Translations under genes and position numbers: made by a program
Source: Undaria pinnatifida
Lineage: Eukaryota > Sar > Phaeophyceae > Laminariales > Alariaceae
Length of the DNA stretch: 64,000 nt
Reading direction: 5' to 3'
Assembly: GCA_012845835.1 (NCBI GenBank)
Contig: JABAKD010000017.1
Coordinates: 5,456,651-5,520,650, forward strand
Part shown: positions 54,101 to 64,000 of the stretch, piece after piece
How positions within the stretch are numbered: position 1 is the stretch's first letter
How the letters are laid out: each line of letters starts with the position of its first letter
The notes under the pieces: generated by a model
The model's input: only the letters and a program-made list of their open reading frames with translations
Told to the model about the DNA's origin: nothing
Databases searched by the model: none

Positions 54101-57100
54101 ATGCGTGCACCAAACCAAGCATTTTGCTTGGCACTTAAGAACCTCTGTAGCTCACCCAGGCCGGCCTCAGAGAAAACGCGCATGGTATCTCGACATGGTC
54201 TAAGAATCGAAAACGCGAACGGTACCACCCCATAAGTAATGCCATGGTCTAAGAATTCACCACCTCAACCGATATTAGATGAGATTCTTGAGTTTCAAGT
54301 GTAGTTTCTGAGTTGAGGATACCCGTCGGTTGTGAAGGCTTATGTCAGCAAGGGTTACTCTACTCACGTCTATCTAACGGACGAACGTATCACCAGTGAT
54401 CTTGTTGAAGGAGCTGACGCTTACGATGGATGATGAACCAAACATACAAAACAAATTGCCCGCTGTCCAGTAGAGCTTACCTTAAGTTCGCGGAAACTAT
54501 ATATTGGTCAACTGCGGACTCGTCAGGATGCACAACTGGTCAAAACACGCATTAATGAGTGCGTTTATTCACACCAAAACTGCACGCCCAACACGCCCCC
54601 GCGCCCGACAAGACAAACAGCGCACCACTGATACTCATGTCGAAGGAGCTGACGCTTCCGACGACGAACGAAACCTCGCCGGGGAATGCGCCCGTGTCTG
54701 CGCCGATCATTGTCTCCTCCTCCTCCCAATCCCCAAATTTCCCCTCCTCGATAAAACTGTGCCCCTGCACTAGACCTCGACTGCCGAGGTTTTACGTGTT
54801 CCCAGGAGCAGGCGAGAAAAACGAGTTCCGTGCAGCGCAGAAAAGAGCAGACGAGGGCCACAGAGAGAAACGTTACCGGCAGGGAAAACACCGAAAACGG
54901 GAATGGGGTCCATGTAAGAACAAAGGAACTCCCTGAATGTCATCGGAGGGATAATCGAGGCACACACATCCGGCGGGGTGGTAGTTCATTACGAAGGCTC
55001 AATTTGAAACATATTTGTCGCACATCAATTTGCACCAAGCCACACACCACCCACCCAAATCCCCCTTACCCCCATGCTGCCGCGCCCTAACTCAAGCTAA
55101 CCTAACCCAACCCAAACTTTTCCAGCCCATTTCAATCCAACCCAGCCCAACTCAACCCAACCCAATCCAACCCAACCCAAACTTTTCCAGCCCATTTCAA
55201 TCCAACCCAGCCCAACTCCACCCAACCCAATCCAACCCAACCCAACCCAACTCAACTCAACCAAACCCAACCCAACCCAACCCAACCCAACCCAACCCAA
55301 CCCAACCCAACCCAACCCAACCCAACCCAACCCAACCCAACCCAACCCAACCCAACCCAACCCAACCCAACCCAACCCAACCCAACCCAACCCAACCCAA
55401 CCCAACCCAACCCAACCCAACCCAACCCAACCCAACCCAACCCAACCCAACCCAACCCAACCCAACCCAACCTAACCCAACCCAACCTAACCCAACCCAA
55501 CCCAACCCAACCCAACCCAACCCAACCCAACCCAACCCAGCCCAACCACCCTAACCTACCCCACCAACCACTAACTCACCCGCCTATACTACCACCTCTA
55601 AACCAAACCTGACACAACCCAACCATTTCTCTAACCCTAACGCATCGCCTACCAACCCATTGACCCACCTTACGCTCTTCGGGGTTCTTGGGTCCATCCC
55701 ACCGGTCATGGACGCACCCCTCGTACCCGATCGGAAAATGTCTGTTCCCGAGAGGTTCCTGAAGCTGCTCGCGAAGCTCAAGTTAGACAACTGCTTCGAC
55801 AGCTTGGGGGCATTAATGGAGGTCCCTAGGTCGAGGGACCTGTGTGAAATGGCGCTGTTCAGAGCAAACCTGTGACCGGGCCAAGCCGTGTCCGTCTGGA
55901 GCGGAACCTCGATCATGGGCCGCTTTTGCGCTGTGCGCTTCGCCTGGTGCAGCCGTGGGTGTCCAGTATGAGGCAGCGGGGGTTCAGTATAAGGCTGCGG
56001 GGGGGCAATACAAAGCGGTGGAGTTCAATGGTCGACTTGGACAAGGATCAGAATAAGGCGGTGGGGGGATACTATGGCGTCAGTATAAGGCTGCCGGGGG
56101 CCAATACAAGGCTTTGGAGTTCAAAGGTTGACTTAGACAAGGATCGGGAAAAGGCGGTGGGGAGATACTATGGAGTCAGTATATGGACATGGGGGGGCAT
56201 TCTAAGGCGGCGAGGGGTCACACTATGAAGTCATGCACTGTTGAGAGCAACGTGTGGGCTGGGCTAGGCGGCAATCGCCTCGAACGGGAGCTCGGTCACG
56301 GGCCACCCTCTCTACAAAGGGTCAGCATATGGCCATGGGAAGCAAGTACAAGGCAGCGGGCGCTCAGTAGAAGGCGGTGGGGGATCAAGATAGGGTCAGT
56401 ATATGGCCATGGTGAGCCAGTAAACATCAGCGAGGGGTCAGCGTAGGACGCTGAGAGGTCAATATGGGGTCAATGTACGGGTTACGGCGGGGCAGTACAA
56501 TGCGGTGCGAGCTCAGTATAAGAGGATGCACTGTTGAGGACTTAAGGGTGGTCAGGTCAGGCCGTGTCCGGACGGAGTGGGACCTCGATTCCGGACCACG
56601 CGTTCGGAGTGTGTGCCTCCTGGAGAACAAAGACAAGACGCGTTCATATGAAATAATCAGTTCCAAGCACACCAAAGCCACCCCTAACCGAACCAAACCA
56701 CCAGAAACCAATGGATATACCGATGGCCGCTCGACCCACCGTTCCATGCCGGGCGGTGCTGTTGCGTGGTTTCTCTTCGACGGTAACGTCGTGCGAAGAG
56801 CACGTGGTGAAGGGGTGGGCCAGCTCTCCTACTCTTCCCTTGTTACGCTTGCCGTTCCTGCACGCCAGTAAAACAGCGCGAACATATGTACTTGTCACTG
56901 GTATCTACATACATAAACACACCTACAACATCATACAATATCATATGTTGTTTGATTGATGCGGAGAATGGGCGTATGGTTTAAGAGTTTTTTCTTCTGT
57001 GTTAAAATCGGTTTGGGTCGTAGTCGCACGCCTATTACTAGGTGTCGGGCTTCCTACGCCAGGAGCTCCAGAAAACAACAGTCCATTTCTGCCCTGGAAT

Positions 57101-60100
57101 GTATCTACCGGCGGCCTTTCATGTATACGGGGGTGTCATGTCATGTTTTTCGATTGACACCAACGCTGCATTCTGTCTGGTGGCGCAAGCATAATGGCAA
57201 TGAATTCATTGCCGTCATGAATAGTTTGTGCCGAAATACCACGTACGTACGAGTATCGTGTGCATGAAACACACTCGTAGTTTCCTTTTCCTTTTCACGA
57301 TACGACACGTTTTTTTTTTCCCCCCTTTTTTAATACGATTCCGGTGGCGCTGGGTGGAGGAAGCGAGGAAAATGTCTAACGTTTTAAAACATATTCAAGA
57401 GCTGGGTTAGCAAGGTTAATAAAGCAGGATAGTAGACCTGTTTTTGCCGGAGCTGAATATGCTTGAAAATGTCCGTTTAGCACGGTGGACATCTCACACC
57501 AAAAACAAGAAAAAAAGTACTCTCGACCGAGAGCAAACGAGTGTTTGTTGGCGCACGCATGCAACAGGCGACATGTTCCACGTATGCACTACCAAAGGAT
57601 CTCGGTACTGATGTAAGATGATCAAGAACCCGACGGATCGCGACCTAGATCATCTACAGTAGACCCTACAATATCAAGGGTAGATCTGTCAATGAAAGAC
57701 GCCGTGCAGAATTGCCGTGTGTACAGAGTATAGATCCTAACTTCAACCCCATGCAACTTGTGCTGGATCATGCCGGCTCCCACCAAGGAACAGGAACTAG
57801 ACTGCACAGATCTTCCAAAATCGTCTAATGATCACCAAGTGGGGATCGGTGATCTGCCCGGCATGCGAAAATGTTACCCTCATCATCACCTGACGAAGCA
57901 CTTCTTGAGAAAAAAGATGTCGCACAGCCTCCTGGGGTACTTGTCGTGCCTCCATAACAGCAGCATGTACTCGTCGTCGAGCATCACACGGGTCGCATCC
58001 GCAAGCGGGTCCACCCTTTTCCATGATAACAACAACCGACACCCGACACCAGCTGACATGAATGCAGGCAGTACAGGGTACAAAATATTGCATTTCTAAC
58101 AATAGCCCATCCTGCCACCAGTACCAAACGCCCTACAACCGGCATGAAGCAACAGGTGAAATTAATGGAGGGCGCACAAGTCACATTTTGGTTTTCGCGA
58201 CGACAAGGGAGGGAATCTCGGAAAACACAAAGTTCAAACACAAAGCAACAACATATTGTTCATGTCGCCAGTCGTCGTCTATCATCATACGAGGTCGCCT
58301 GCCCAAACATGTGACCAATTACCACCAGTACACAGCGGCCGACTCGCAAACACAGGCGCCACAAGGGCAGACAGCACATGCCGCAACATAATACTATTAT
58401 GGCAGCAGTCCACTCAGCCATCGACACCAAATGTCCGAGAACCAACACGTGGCACTAGACACGATGAGCTAAGAGAGCACACGGTGTTATTTCTAGTTTT
58501 CGCCGCGAGAAAGAAAAAACACTCGACATTAAAAGGAAATGCAACGATCAAACCTGAATGGATAAGAGTGTCGTTATTTGCCGTCGTGCATGACGCGCGG
58601 GCCTCCGCATTTGGAGTCACCGTTTTCCGTATTCCTCAAACAAGGCCGACATGCGACACCAGGTGAAGCAAACACAGACAGGACATAACGCAGCATAGAG
58701 TGTGCATAGCAACGGCCTACCCTGCAATCGTTACCAAACATCCGATACGCGACACGCTGCATCAGACGCAATGAGCAGGGAGCTTGAAAAAGTCATAACT
58801 ATCTTTTTCGCGCCAACTCAACATAAGAAAAAATGGAAATTCAGCTCAACGACCTACCCCATATGGCCCAGATATGTGCCGGTAGCGAATTTTATTGTGA
58901 AACACAAACGGCTTTAGACGACGTTGGGTAGTTCCTCAGCGGAGGAGCCCCGTCGGTTAATGACGAGCGCTTCCCCTCTAGCAGCACGCCTCTTCCGTTC
59001 CGCTCCGTTTTGTTTCGTGTCATTTCGTCTCCTCGTTTGCTCGTTGTAAAGCACCAGGCCTTGTCAATGTTCAAATACCCCACCAAACCAAGCCACCCCC
59101 GGTTACACTCAAACAAAGACTCGGACAAATTATTCCCATTACCACCGAGGTTGGTTGTATACCACCCCACGACAGGAAACCACCCCCCTGGTGATAACTC
59201 CCCCCAGTCAAGGGTAAAATGACTGAGGCTTGCAACAAATGAGTACGCCCACCCCCCGGCGGAAAAAAGTTATCACGAGGGACACATGAGGTGCACCACT
59301 GTTTACCTGAAGCTCTCCACTGGGGGCGCCATATACTTAACACATCAAACCGACTTTTGAGCTTAACAGAAAGTTCTACCCAATGAACAACCCCATGGCC
59401 CAGGAATCTTATTCAACAAATCGTACTAAAAGAAAAGAAGTAGAATTCCGAAGAATTTTGGTTTAATGATGTTTGGTTTAATCCCTTTAGAACCCCAAAG
59501 CCCATCCCTATACTAATTCCAAGTACGTTCTCTCCCAAAACGGGGTTTCCAGTGGTAAAGGCGTTGAGGAGTCCCGTAGTTCAGAAAACGTTCCAGCCAA
59601 AAAGTGATATCTCTACCGTAACACGCGTCCGGGGATAGCTTGTTACGTCAAATGCCGTATTATTATGTCGTCCTCACCTGCCCTTAGTGGCGCACCAAAC
59701 CTTGTCGATGATGTACCAGATCACGACCGGAGTGTTGAGGATCCATACGTGGGGGTGTGTTTTGCGTCTAACGCTGTCGATGTAGTACCCGGCCCCTAAG
59801 GCCTGGGCGTTCGTTCGACCGGAGAAAGCAAGAAAAATATTCGGTAATAAATCTCACCCGATTTATTCATGGCACCCAAACAAAGGTTTGAGGGACACAT
59901 CACTCCTTCGCATCACCTCGTATTGGCTATACAGGTACGCGCGGAGTTGACCGCCATATCATACCTAGGCTCTCTGTGAAACGAAACAGACGTCGAAAAA
60001 AGTCCGGATCCCAAGCGGCCTGGCGTTCGCGTATTGGCGGTGTGTCGGCCATGGAGAGGTCGTGTTAATTATATGTGCTTCGCTACAACAGTAACCAGCA

Positions 60101-63100
60101 ATAGCTTACTCATTATTTCATTGATATCATAGTTAGCTGAAATTGTTGTGTTCCGTAGAATATTGCGATCATACCTCTAACAATGACATGGCACACATCA
60201 CGATGCTGTTTGTCCATCGGCGGCCCGCCAACATGTGGCTCATCAAGTTCCCGCTTGGATTCGGTGCGTTGAAACACGCGTACACGCTAACGTATATCAC
60301 AAGATGGTTCGATCCGTACATGGACAAGAGCCTCACGTATTTTGCTTCGCCATGAGAACGTATCGACCTGAACCAGCAAACGTCAAGAGTCATTGCCCTA
60401 GGCTCTGCTGGAAGATCATCGAGCACATAACTCGTTACACGCCGCAAAATCCCTATATATACATCTTCCTAGAAGACTTGGAGATCGACTCAGGATGTCC
60501 CCCGGCGACCACCCTACGCCGACTGGGTGCAGTACATGCAGCCGTATAAAACGCATCTTGCCGAGAGCTGGAGGACGAGGTCACCCTTGTAAACTGAGTG
60601 GCAATTTTCACATCCGGCCAGGGAGCGGGGCCTAATCAACGTGTTCCTTCTTTCTTCTCCGCTCAAGCTCGCAGCAGGACTTGCCTAGAGGCAAACTCCA
60701 AGCGCTTACCTTTCGAATCCCTATCACTCGTCGGTCGCATTCATGAACGGCCAACATCACCCCCACACTCTTACGGAGGATCAGATAAAACAACCAGAAC
60801 AGACGATATATTCAAAAACGTATAAGTTCCCATTTTCTTGCTATTAGTTTTGTCATATTTGGTCGTGGCTACTATACGTTCTCCCGTATACCATCGCAGC
60901 GGTCGCCGATGTTGAACACAGGCTACTATCGACTACTATACCATCATACCACTACTGCTTATCTATTCGGGCTCAAATTTCGGACAACTCTGTCGTCATC
61001 CCCACCGTCGTCGTCGTCCTTAGATAGCATCCCTACATGTGTGCAGTCTTATTTTCCGACGGCGCCAAAATTTAACGGTTTTTGTTTCAACCATCGCATG
61101 CCCGATCTTCCACGACCGGCCGATGTTCTTCCAACGAACGAACAACTATCCTCCAACAAAATGAATTGGGAATTGTTCAAGTCCATTTTGAGACGCACGA
61201 ACCAACGCCCAATGACAGCGATCCTATTTAGTTCTGTTGGATCGAGTTTGGTTTGGTTGGGTCGCGGCGACAGTACCGGATATCGACCAGCCCGAGTTCC
61301 CAGTTGTAATAACGAGAGCTAAAGTGACTTGACTCTGCAACTACATTAATCTCAAACCTATTTTAAGGATGAAAATAATTCCTGTCATATGATGGTATTC
61401 TCATTGGATACTCTTGCTGGTACTATCATGATTATTTGGCACCCTACAATATGTAGCGTGTAGTATGATCTTCAACGTCGATCACTCATGCTCGTAAAAA
61501 ATTCAAAGAAAATTTATCGTATTGCGGAGATCCATTACGAACAGCACGAATTCACACCCCAAAAAATGGAAAGCATGCTCATCGCCACCTTTCAGGCGAG
61601 CTCTCCTACCCGGTGACTGTGTTCGATTGAGGCTCGGTATACCTGGGAACACCAGCAAGCAAAACAAAACTCGCGTCAAAAGCGCTATTTTAGAAATGGC
61701 GGGTGCTTTCTTGCTCCCTTTTTTTCTCAACAACCCATCTTAGATAACAACTGAATCTCCGTCACGGTTTGTCTTACCGTGTGGAGCACCATGCAAAACG
61801 AGAAGTTTTTCGTGAGCGCCCACGCTGACCGCGACACGGGCAACAGCAAACCGAACATCAGGGTCATCCAGAAGATGCGCCAGATGTCGTCGTCGCCCCA
61901 CCTCGCCAACTTTAACTCCGAGTCAATGTTTGATCCAGATGCCACCTGGACGAACAAGAAACAGAAAAAAATGTGGCCTTTTAAACGTACCTGAGGAACG
62001 CACAAAACGATTCATGCTACATGCAATACAAGCAGTGTAGTACGCGCGATCGGAGTATCACACACAGCTGTGCAAAGATGGGTTTCGACGAAAGCGCTCC
62101 ATTTTTTTCTTTCTGAGGTCCCTCGCTCGAAAATCTCTATACGAATCTCGTCAAAATACGTACTGGTTTTTAGTGAAAAAGGAAAGCCCAGCGCCCGATT
62201 GCATCCCATGACCTAGGTACCATGCCTACAAGGCATACATGGGAAAACAAGAATGCCATTTCGACTATAATTCTGGGTGAACTAGTCCCGTCATTTTCAG
62301 ATAAATTGTTGTAGCCAAAACGTGGTATGCCCCTCTCGTTGTGCTCGTGAAACGCTGAGGGTCCGTCACCCCGACTGCCCGCGACTTTTCCTCTGTTATC
62401 GCAAGACGAAGGCTCGCGAACTGGAACCAGAGCCGGATACAAAAGGAGTGCCTAGTAGTACGTAGTAGTCGAATCTTGTTCACCTGGTTGTTTAGATTGT
62501 TTTAGAGGGGTATTAGTCCGTTTGACCACTTGCAAAAGGTTAGCCAACTGCTTATTACCCAAACTAAGCCTTACAACACTCTCCCCCGCTGAAACGGCGG
62601 GATAGCAGGTCGGCCGGACAACCCGACGGATCTGTCAATACATCCAAGCCGTTACATTTCCCGGGGGTACCGGGGAGAGTATTTTTCAAGTTCGACATGG
62701 GGAAAGTCTGAAAAAGTTTAGTATGATGGATGTGGGATTTGAACCCACGACCCAAAAGAATCCATGGTCTGTCGACGACGCCATTTGTTAAGGGTATTTG
62801 TGGGGTATTGGTCCGTTTGACCACTTGCAAAAGGTTAACCAATAGCATCACTTACCCAAACTAAGCCTTACAACATGGGTACAACCCTGGTAAGAGAAGA
62901 GACACATAAACAGATATCTGTCGGGTACATACGTAAGAAAAAACGTATGCGTAGAAGAAATACGTATGATACTCGTATAGTCTAGTCTATACCGTGAGAG
63001 AAGAGGGCATCGACGAGTAGAGAGAGGTTTCTTTTGTTTCGTGTTGTTTTATCGCGTCTTTCTGTGTTGTTCGTCTGACTGTTTGTCCCATTCGAGGAGT

Positions 63101-63731
63101 CCTTTTTTTCCATATAATTCTTTTTTGTTTTAAGGTTTCTACATTTAGGTCGTTTTGCGCTGTGTTGCACCCATACCCGGTACGTTGACATTTCTTTTGA
63201 TTTGCTCTGTTCATCTGCGGCTACTGGTTTTTAATTTCCCTGATTTCCGTCTGCGACCACAAAAATTGTACCTCCCCATTAATAGGATGAAGAGAAGGAA
63301 CGAACACTGGGTGTTCTACTGATGATGATGTCGTTGGGCAGAAATAACTGATTTCGTGCGCGAAGACACCACACAGATACCATCACATTATAAGTGCATC
63401 AGCACCTACACGAAGTACCAGGTATATCAAACTGGTGTTTACGTTCGGCTAAATCAGTAAATTCGAGGTATACATATGCCGGGGAAATACATAGTGTACC
63501 TGCGGGGGGAGCCAGGTGAACACGCCGGGAACCTTTTCGTTGGTGTAGCCGTGAAACATCGACGGCAGCAGCAGTGACCACACGTGCAACAGAGTCCAGA
63601 CACCGATGGACCACCCTCCCAGGGCATGCAGCCAGTAGTTGTCAGCTCTCCAGCCGTACAGGAAAGGCCGGAGTGCGTCCACCTCGGATAGGTAGTTCCA
63701 TGACCCGTGACACATGGTCGAGAACATCAAG
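48071..63731 (-). CDS. Ferric reductase/NADPH oxidase-superfamily protein, multi-exon, 5' end missing
   Basis: Eleven exons in order on the minus strand, joined by GT-AG introns with matching phases. Together they give the order of a membrane flavocytochrome: heme helix H-x13-H (exon 1), membrane segments (exons 1-3), HPHVWILNTP (exon 3), the strand LDDEYMLLLW (exon 4), FAD motif HPFT (exon 5), a long hydrophilic insertion (exons 6-8), WNKMAIIRIHR (end of exon 8), GPYRSDYG (exon 9), NAD-side IIATGAGAALALDF (exon 10) and VYFCGGGAINVLLRKEC with stop (exon 11). Such enzymes move electrons from NAD(P)H through FAD and two hemes across a membrane to ferric iron or oxygen. HPHVW and GPY favour a ferric reductase over a superoxide-producing oxidase; the substrate is not proven. 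Introns are 0.7-3 kb and full of repeats. Exon 5-8 joins are least certain. Confidence 0.85.
48761..48935 (+). repeat. GAGA and CAGG simple repeats
   Basis: AGGGAGAGAGAGTGAGAGAG, then GGCAGGCAGGCAGGCAAGCA-type tetramers, then GGGAGGGAGGGAGG, in the last intron of the gene. Confidence 0.85.
49277..49483 (-). CDS. Ferric reductase-like gene, exon 10 in window
   Basis: Acceptor CTGCCCACAG, donor GAG-GTAACA; 69 codons, phase 0 both ends. IIATGAGAALALDFVAYV is the dinucleotide-binding turn; KRPVKVCYSSASLALLQF and GIHIKTALTRHDDLE follow. Confidence 0.92.
50145..50289 (-). CDS. Ferric reductase-like gene, exon 9 in window
   Basis: Acceptor AGTCGTCAG, donor CTG-GTAAGA. Phase 2 in, phase 0 out. Encodes CFRKSETSSIADYEIGKD, GGGGIPLCTYGPYRSDYG and RLTEFPNLPPLL. 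GPYRSDYG is the loop before the NAD-binding strand. Confidence 0.9.
51024..51599 (-). CDS. Ferric reductase-like gene, exon 8 in window
   Basis: Acceptor GATCTACTCAG at 51600 and the consensus donor AA-GTAAGT at 51023. About 165 codons of charged, low-complexity sequence (SLSDVDIESRDDVEQAAA, KTEHIDQALGQTKSHERV, VEEAGKRNRKVSPSPAKG, ETQEFREYREKEAREG) and then GWNKMAIIRIHRPDKK, where the conserved family fold resumes. Confidence 0.8.
51600..52125 (+). repeat. TTGGG pentamer satellite with TTAGGG-like flanks
   Basis: About 42 units of GGGTT between 51640 and 51856, then degenerate GGGTTAGGG-like text (GGGTAAGGGTTAGGGCTCT, ACGGTCAGGGTTAGGGTTTA), then a second GGGTT block at 52057-52118. The first block ends about 40 bp from the acceptor of exon 8 on the other strand. 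Confidence 0.95.
52240..52465 (+). repeat. Diverged repeat, copy 1 (with 53808-54015)
   Basis: TCACTCGCGCGAGCAACCCC, AATCAATCCTCAATGCGAAG and GTACAGAGCCACTCGTGCCA parallel phrases at 53808-54015 in the same order. Confidence 0.55.
53808..54015 (+). repeat. Diverged repeat, copy 2
   Basis: TCACTCCCGCGAGTGACCCC, TATTAATCCGCAATGGAAAG, GTACAGAGTCACTCGTGCCA; intronic to the minus-strand gene. Confidence 0.55.
54575..54756 (-). CDS. Ferric reductase-like gene, exon 7 in window (tentative)
   Basis: Acceptor GGGGCACAG at 54757; takes one base after exon 6 (AG+T). Encodes the acidic FIEEGKFGDWEEEETMIG, then GEVSFVVGSVSSFDMSIS and GALFVLSGAGACWACSF. A possible donor GGTGTGA follows, but its phase does not match exon 8 directly, so the donor is elsewhere or a further exon is missing. 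It lies alone between the complementary pentamer tracts. Confidence 0.4.
55090..55545 (+). repeat. CCCAA pentamer satellite
   Basis: About 450 bp of CCCAA units. The left third is degenerate and holds a 70-bp duplication around CTTTTCCAGCCCATTTCAAT. It is the complement of the tract at 51640-52118. In the minus-strand transcript it reads (GGGUU)n. Confidence 0.95.
55669..55839 (-). CDS. Ferric reductase-like gene, exon 6 in window (probable)
   Basis: Acceptor TTTCACACAG at 55840, or an upstream CTCCAG at 55896 that would add about 19 residues. Donor AAG-GTGGGT. Encodes LSKQLSNLSFASSFRNLS and GTDIFRSGTRGASMTGGM, serine/glycine-rich and probably disordered. Supported by phase and composition only. 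Confidence 0.5.
55850..56600 (+). repeat. Complex intronic repeat
   Basis: Units with CAGTATAAGGCTGCGGGGG, CAATACAAAGCGGTGGAG and GACAAGGATCAGAATAAGGC recur at about 110-bp spacing. A larger unit starting CTGTTCAGAGCAAACC / CTGTTGAGAGCAACG / CTGTTGAGGACTTAAGG recurs near 55853, 56231 and 56533, the first overlapping the alternative start of exon 6. Confidence 0.7.
56702..56857 (-). CDS. Ferric reductase-like gene, exon 5 in window (HPFT)
   Basis: Acceptor GGCGTGCAG at 56858; one base again completes AGG from exon 4. Encodes NGKRNKGRVGELAHPFTT; HPFT is at 56817-56806 and binds the FAD. Two donors fit: GTGGGT after 56740 (phase 0) or GTGGTT after 56702 (phase 2), each with a phase-matched acceptor for exon 6. 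Confidence 0.78.
57890..58015 (-). CDS. Ferric reductase-like gene, exon 4 in window
   Basis: Acceptor GGAAAAG, donor CAG-GTGATG. Takes one base to complete an arginine codon (AG+G) from exon 3. Encodes ATRVMLDDEYMLLLWRHD and PRRLCDIFFLKKCFV, the first strands of the FAD domain. Confidence 0.8.
58020..58815 (+). repeat. Degenerate tandem repeat, three units
   Basis: Phrases such as GACACCAGCTGACATGAATG / GACACCAGGTGAAGCAAAC, CCTGCCACCAGTACCAAACG / CCTGCAATCGTTACCAAAC, and TTGGTTTTCGCGAC / CTAGTTTTCGCCGC / ATCTTTTTCGCGCC recur about every 300 bp. Confidence 0.5.
59678..59802 (-). CDS. Ferric reductase-like gene, exon 3 in window
   Basis: Acceptor ACGCCCAG, donor CAG-GTGAGG. Phase 0 in, phase 2 out. 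Encodes GAGYYIDSVRRKTHPHVW then ILNTPVVIWYIIDKVW, a segment characteristic of ferric reductases at the end of the membrane domain. Confidence 0.88.
61778..61945 (-). CDS. Ferric reductase-like gene, exon 2 in window
   Basis: Exactly 56 codons, phase 0 at both ends. Acceptor TTGTTCGTCCAG, donor ACG-GTAAGA. Encodes DIWRIFWMTLMFGLLLPV (membrane segment), then SRSAWALTKNFSFCMVLH, whose last histidine is a candidate ligand of the second heme pair. Confidence 0.88.
62035..62095 (-). repeat. R1 dispersed repeat, copy i (fragment)
   Basis: TACGCGCGATCGGAGTATCA, CACACAGCTGTGCAAAGATG and TTTCGACGAAAG match one end of R1 only. Confidence 0.65.
62515..62875 (-). other. tRNA-like repeat in an intron
   Basis: On the minus strand GTGGGTTCAAATCCCAC forms a perfect T arm with a B-box match (near 62732-62748), and TGGTCAAACGG about 80 nt upstream resembles an A box. 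A 65-bp direct repeat (GTCCGTTTGACCACTTGCAA to AAGCCTTACAACA) lies at 62518-62575 and 62811-62874. The acceptor stem cannot be closed within tRNA length, so a tRNA-derived repeat or pseudogene is more likely than a working tRNA. Confidence 0.45.
63500..63731 (-). CDS. Ferric reductase-like gene, exon with first heme pair
   Basis: Acceptor TTCCGCACACAG at 63732 and donor CAG-GTACAC at 63499. Phase 1 in, phase 0 out. ALRPFLYGWRADNYWLHA then LGGWSIGVWTLLHVWSLL: two histidines spaced H-x13-H (codons at 63628 and 63586) in a membrane helix, the usual heme ligand pair of the family. Ends VFTWLPPQ. Earlier exons lie beyond the window. Confidence 0.88.
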
Positions 63732-63744
63732 CTGTGTGCGGAAA

Positions 63745-63875
63745 GTTGACGATGCATACATCGGGCACAGATGTATCAGATCCTCATGTACTTCGTAGCA
63801 CATATCGAACACGGATAGATCAGATCCCCACATAGTATGTCGAGGAGCACATCAGACACAGATATATACTATGCA
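63745..63875 (+). repeat. Short tandem repeat of about 40 bp
   Basis: CAGATGTATCAGATCCTCAT, ACGGATAGATCAGATCCCCA and CACAGATATATAC belong to three loose units with GCACAT/GTAGCACAT, just upstream of the first exon in the window. Confidence 0.5.
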
Positions 63876-64000
63876 CAAAATTAATTTAGCACTTGTATGA
63901 ATGGAAGTTCTCCTACTTGTGACACAGGATCGGGAATATATATCTGCGTCATACGCCCAGGAGCGTTAGCTGTGGTTGCAGATATTCGGCGCAGTTATAC

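Noticed and set aside
60178..60388. Exon-like segment with good splice sites between ferric reductase-like exons 2 and 3
   Set aside because: Exons 2 and 3 already join in phase and give a continuous family sequence. Inserting this piece in the required phase hits a TAG.

Overview
The window reads as nuclear DNA of a eukaryote. It has spliced genes with GT-AG introns, long repeat-filled introns, LINE retrotransposons, a tyrosine-recombinase retrotransposon, a PIF/Harbinger-type DNA transposon, long foldback elements and much simple-sequence DNA. Nothing looks bacterial or organellar. The host gene at the right end looks like the ferric reductase type common in algae and other stramenopiles, so a microalga, brown alga or relative is my inference. 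The sequence does not prove it.

Layout. Positions 1-11.4 kb are repeat-dense and almost gene-free: many copies of one dispersed repeat (called R1 here), two C-rich repeat blocks, a diverged 1.2-1.5 kb direct repeat, and a SINE-like unit with a CAA tail. Positions 11,484-19,107 form a probable PIF/Harbinger DNA transposon. It has a 19-bp terminal inverted repeat, a broken transposase on the minus strand, and an internal inverted array of about 145-bp minisatellites (5 units one way, about 10 the other). Positions 19.9-21.1 kb hold another C-rich/R1 block. Positions 21,859-27,776 are a degenerate DIRS-order (Ngaro/PAT-like) retrotransposon with split direct repeats, gag-like, reverse transcriptase, RNase H and tyrosine recombinase remnants. 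Positions 29,412-31,064 are a 5'-truncated LINE. Positions 31,841-37,856 are a Mutator-like foldback element with about 620-bp arms and a 9-bp target duplication; a nearly complete copy of the same LINE sits exactly at its centre of symmetry. Positions 40.6-43.1 kb are a second, different LINE with one frameshift. Positions 43,801-45,187 are another foldback element.

The only convincing host gene fills 48,071-63,731 on the minus strand: a multi-exon ferric reductase/NADPH oxidase-superfamily membrane oxidoreductase. I rebuilt it from phase-compatible exons. They carry a heme-binding H-x13-H helix, an HPHVW segment, the FAD motif HPFT, a GPYRS segment, the NAD-binding TGAGA segment and a C-terminal FCGGG motif with a stop codon. 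The 5' end lies outside the window. The gene has an unusual long hydrophilic insertion between the FAD motif and the NAD half. One of its small exons is flanked by complementary pentanucleotide tracts (GGGTT)n and (AACCC)n.

The layout shows nested mobile-element activity around one spliced gene. No operon-like organisation, CRISPR, rRNA or convincing intact tRNA gene was seen.
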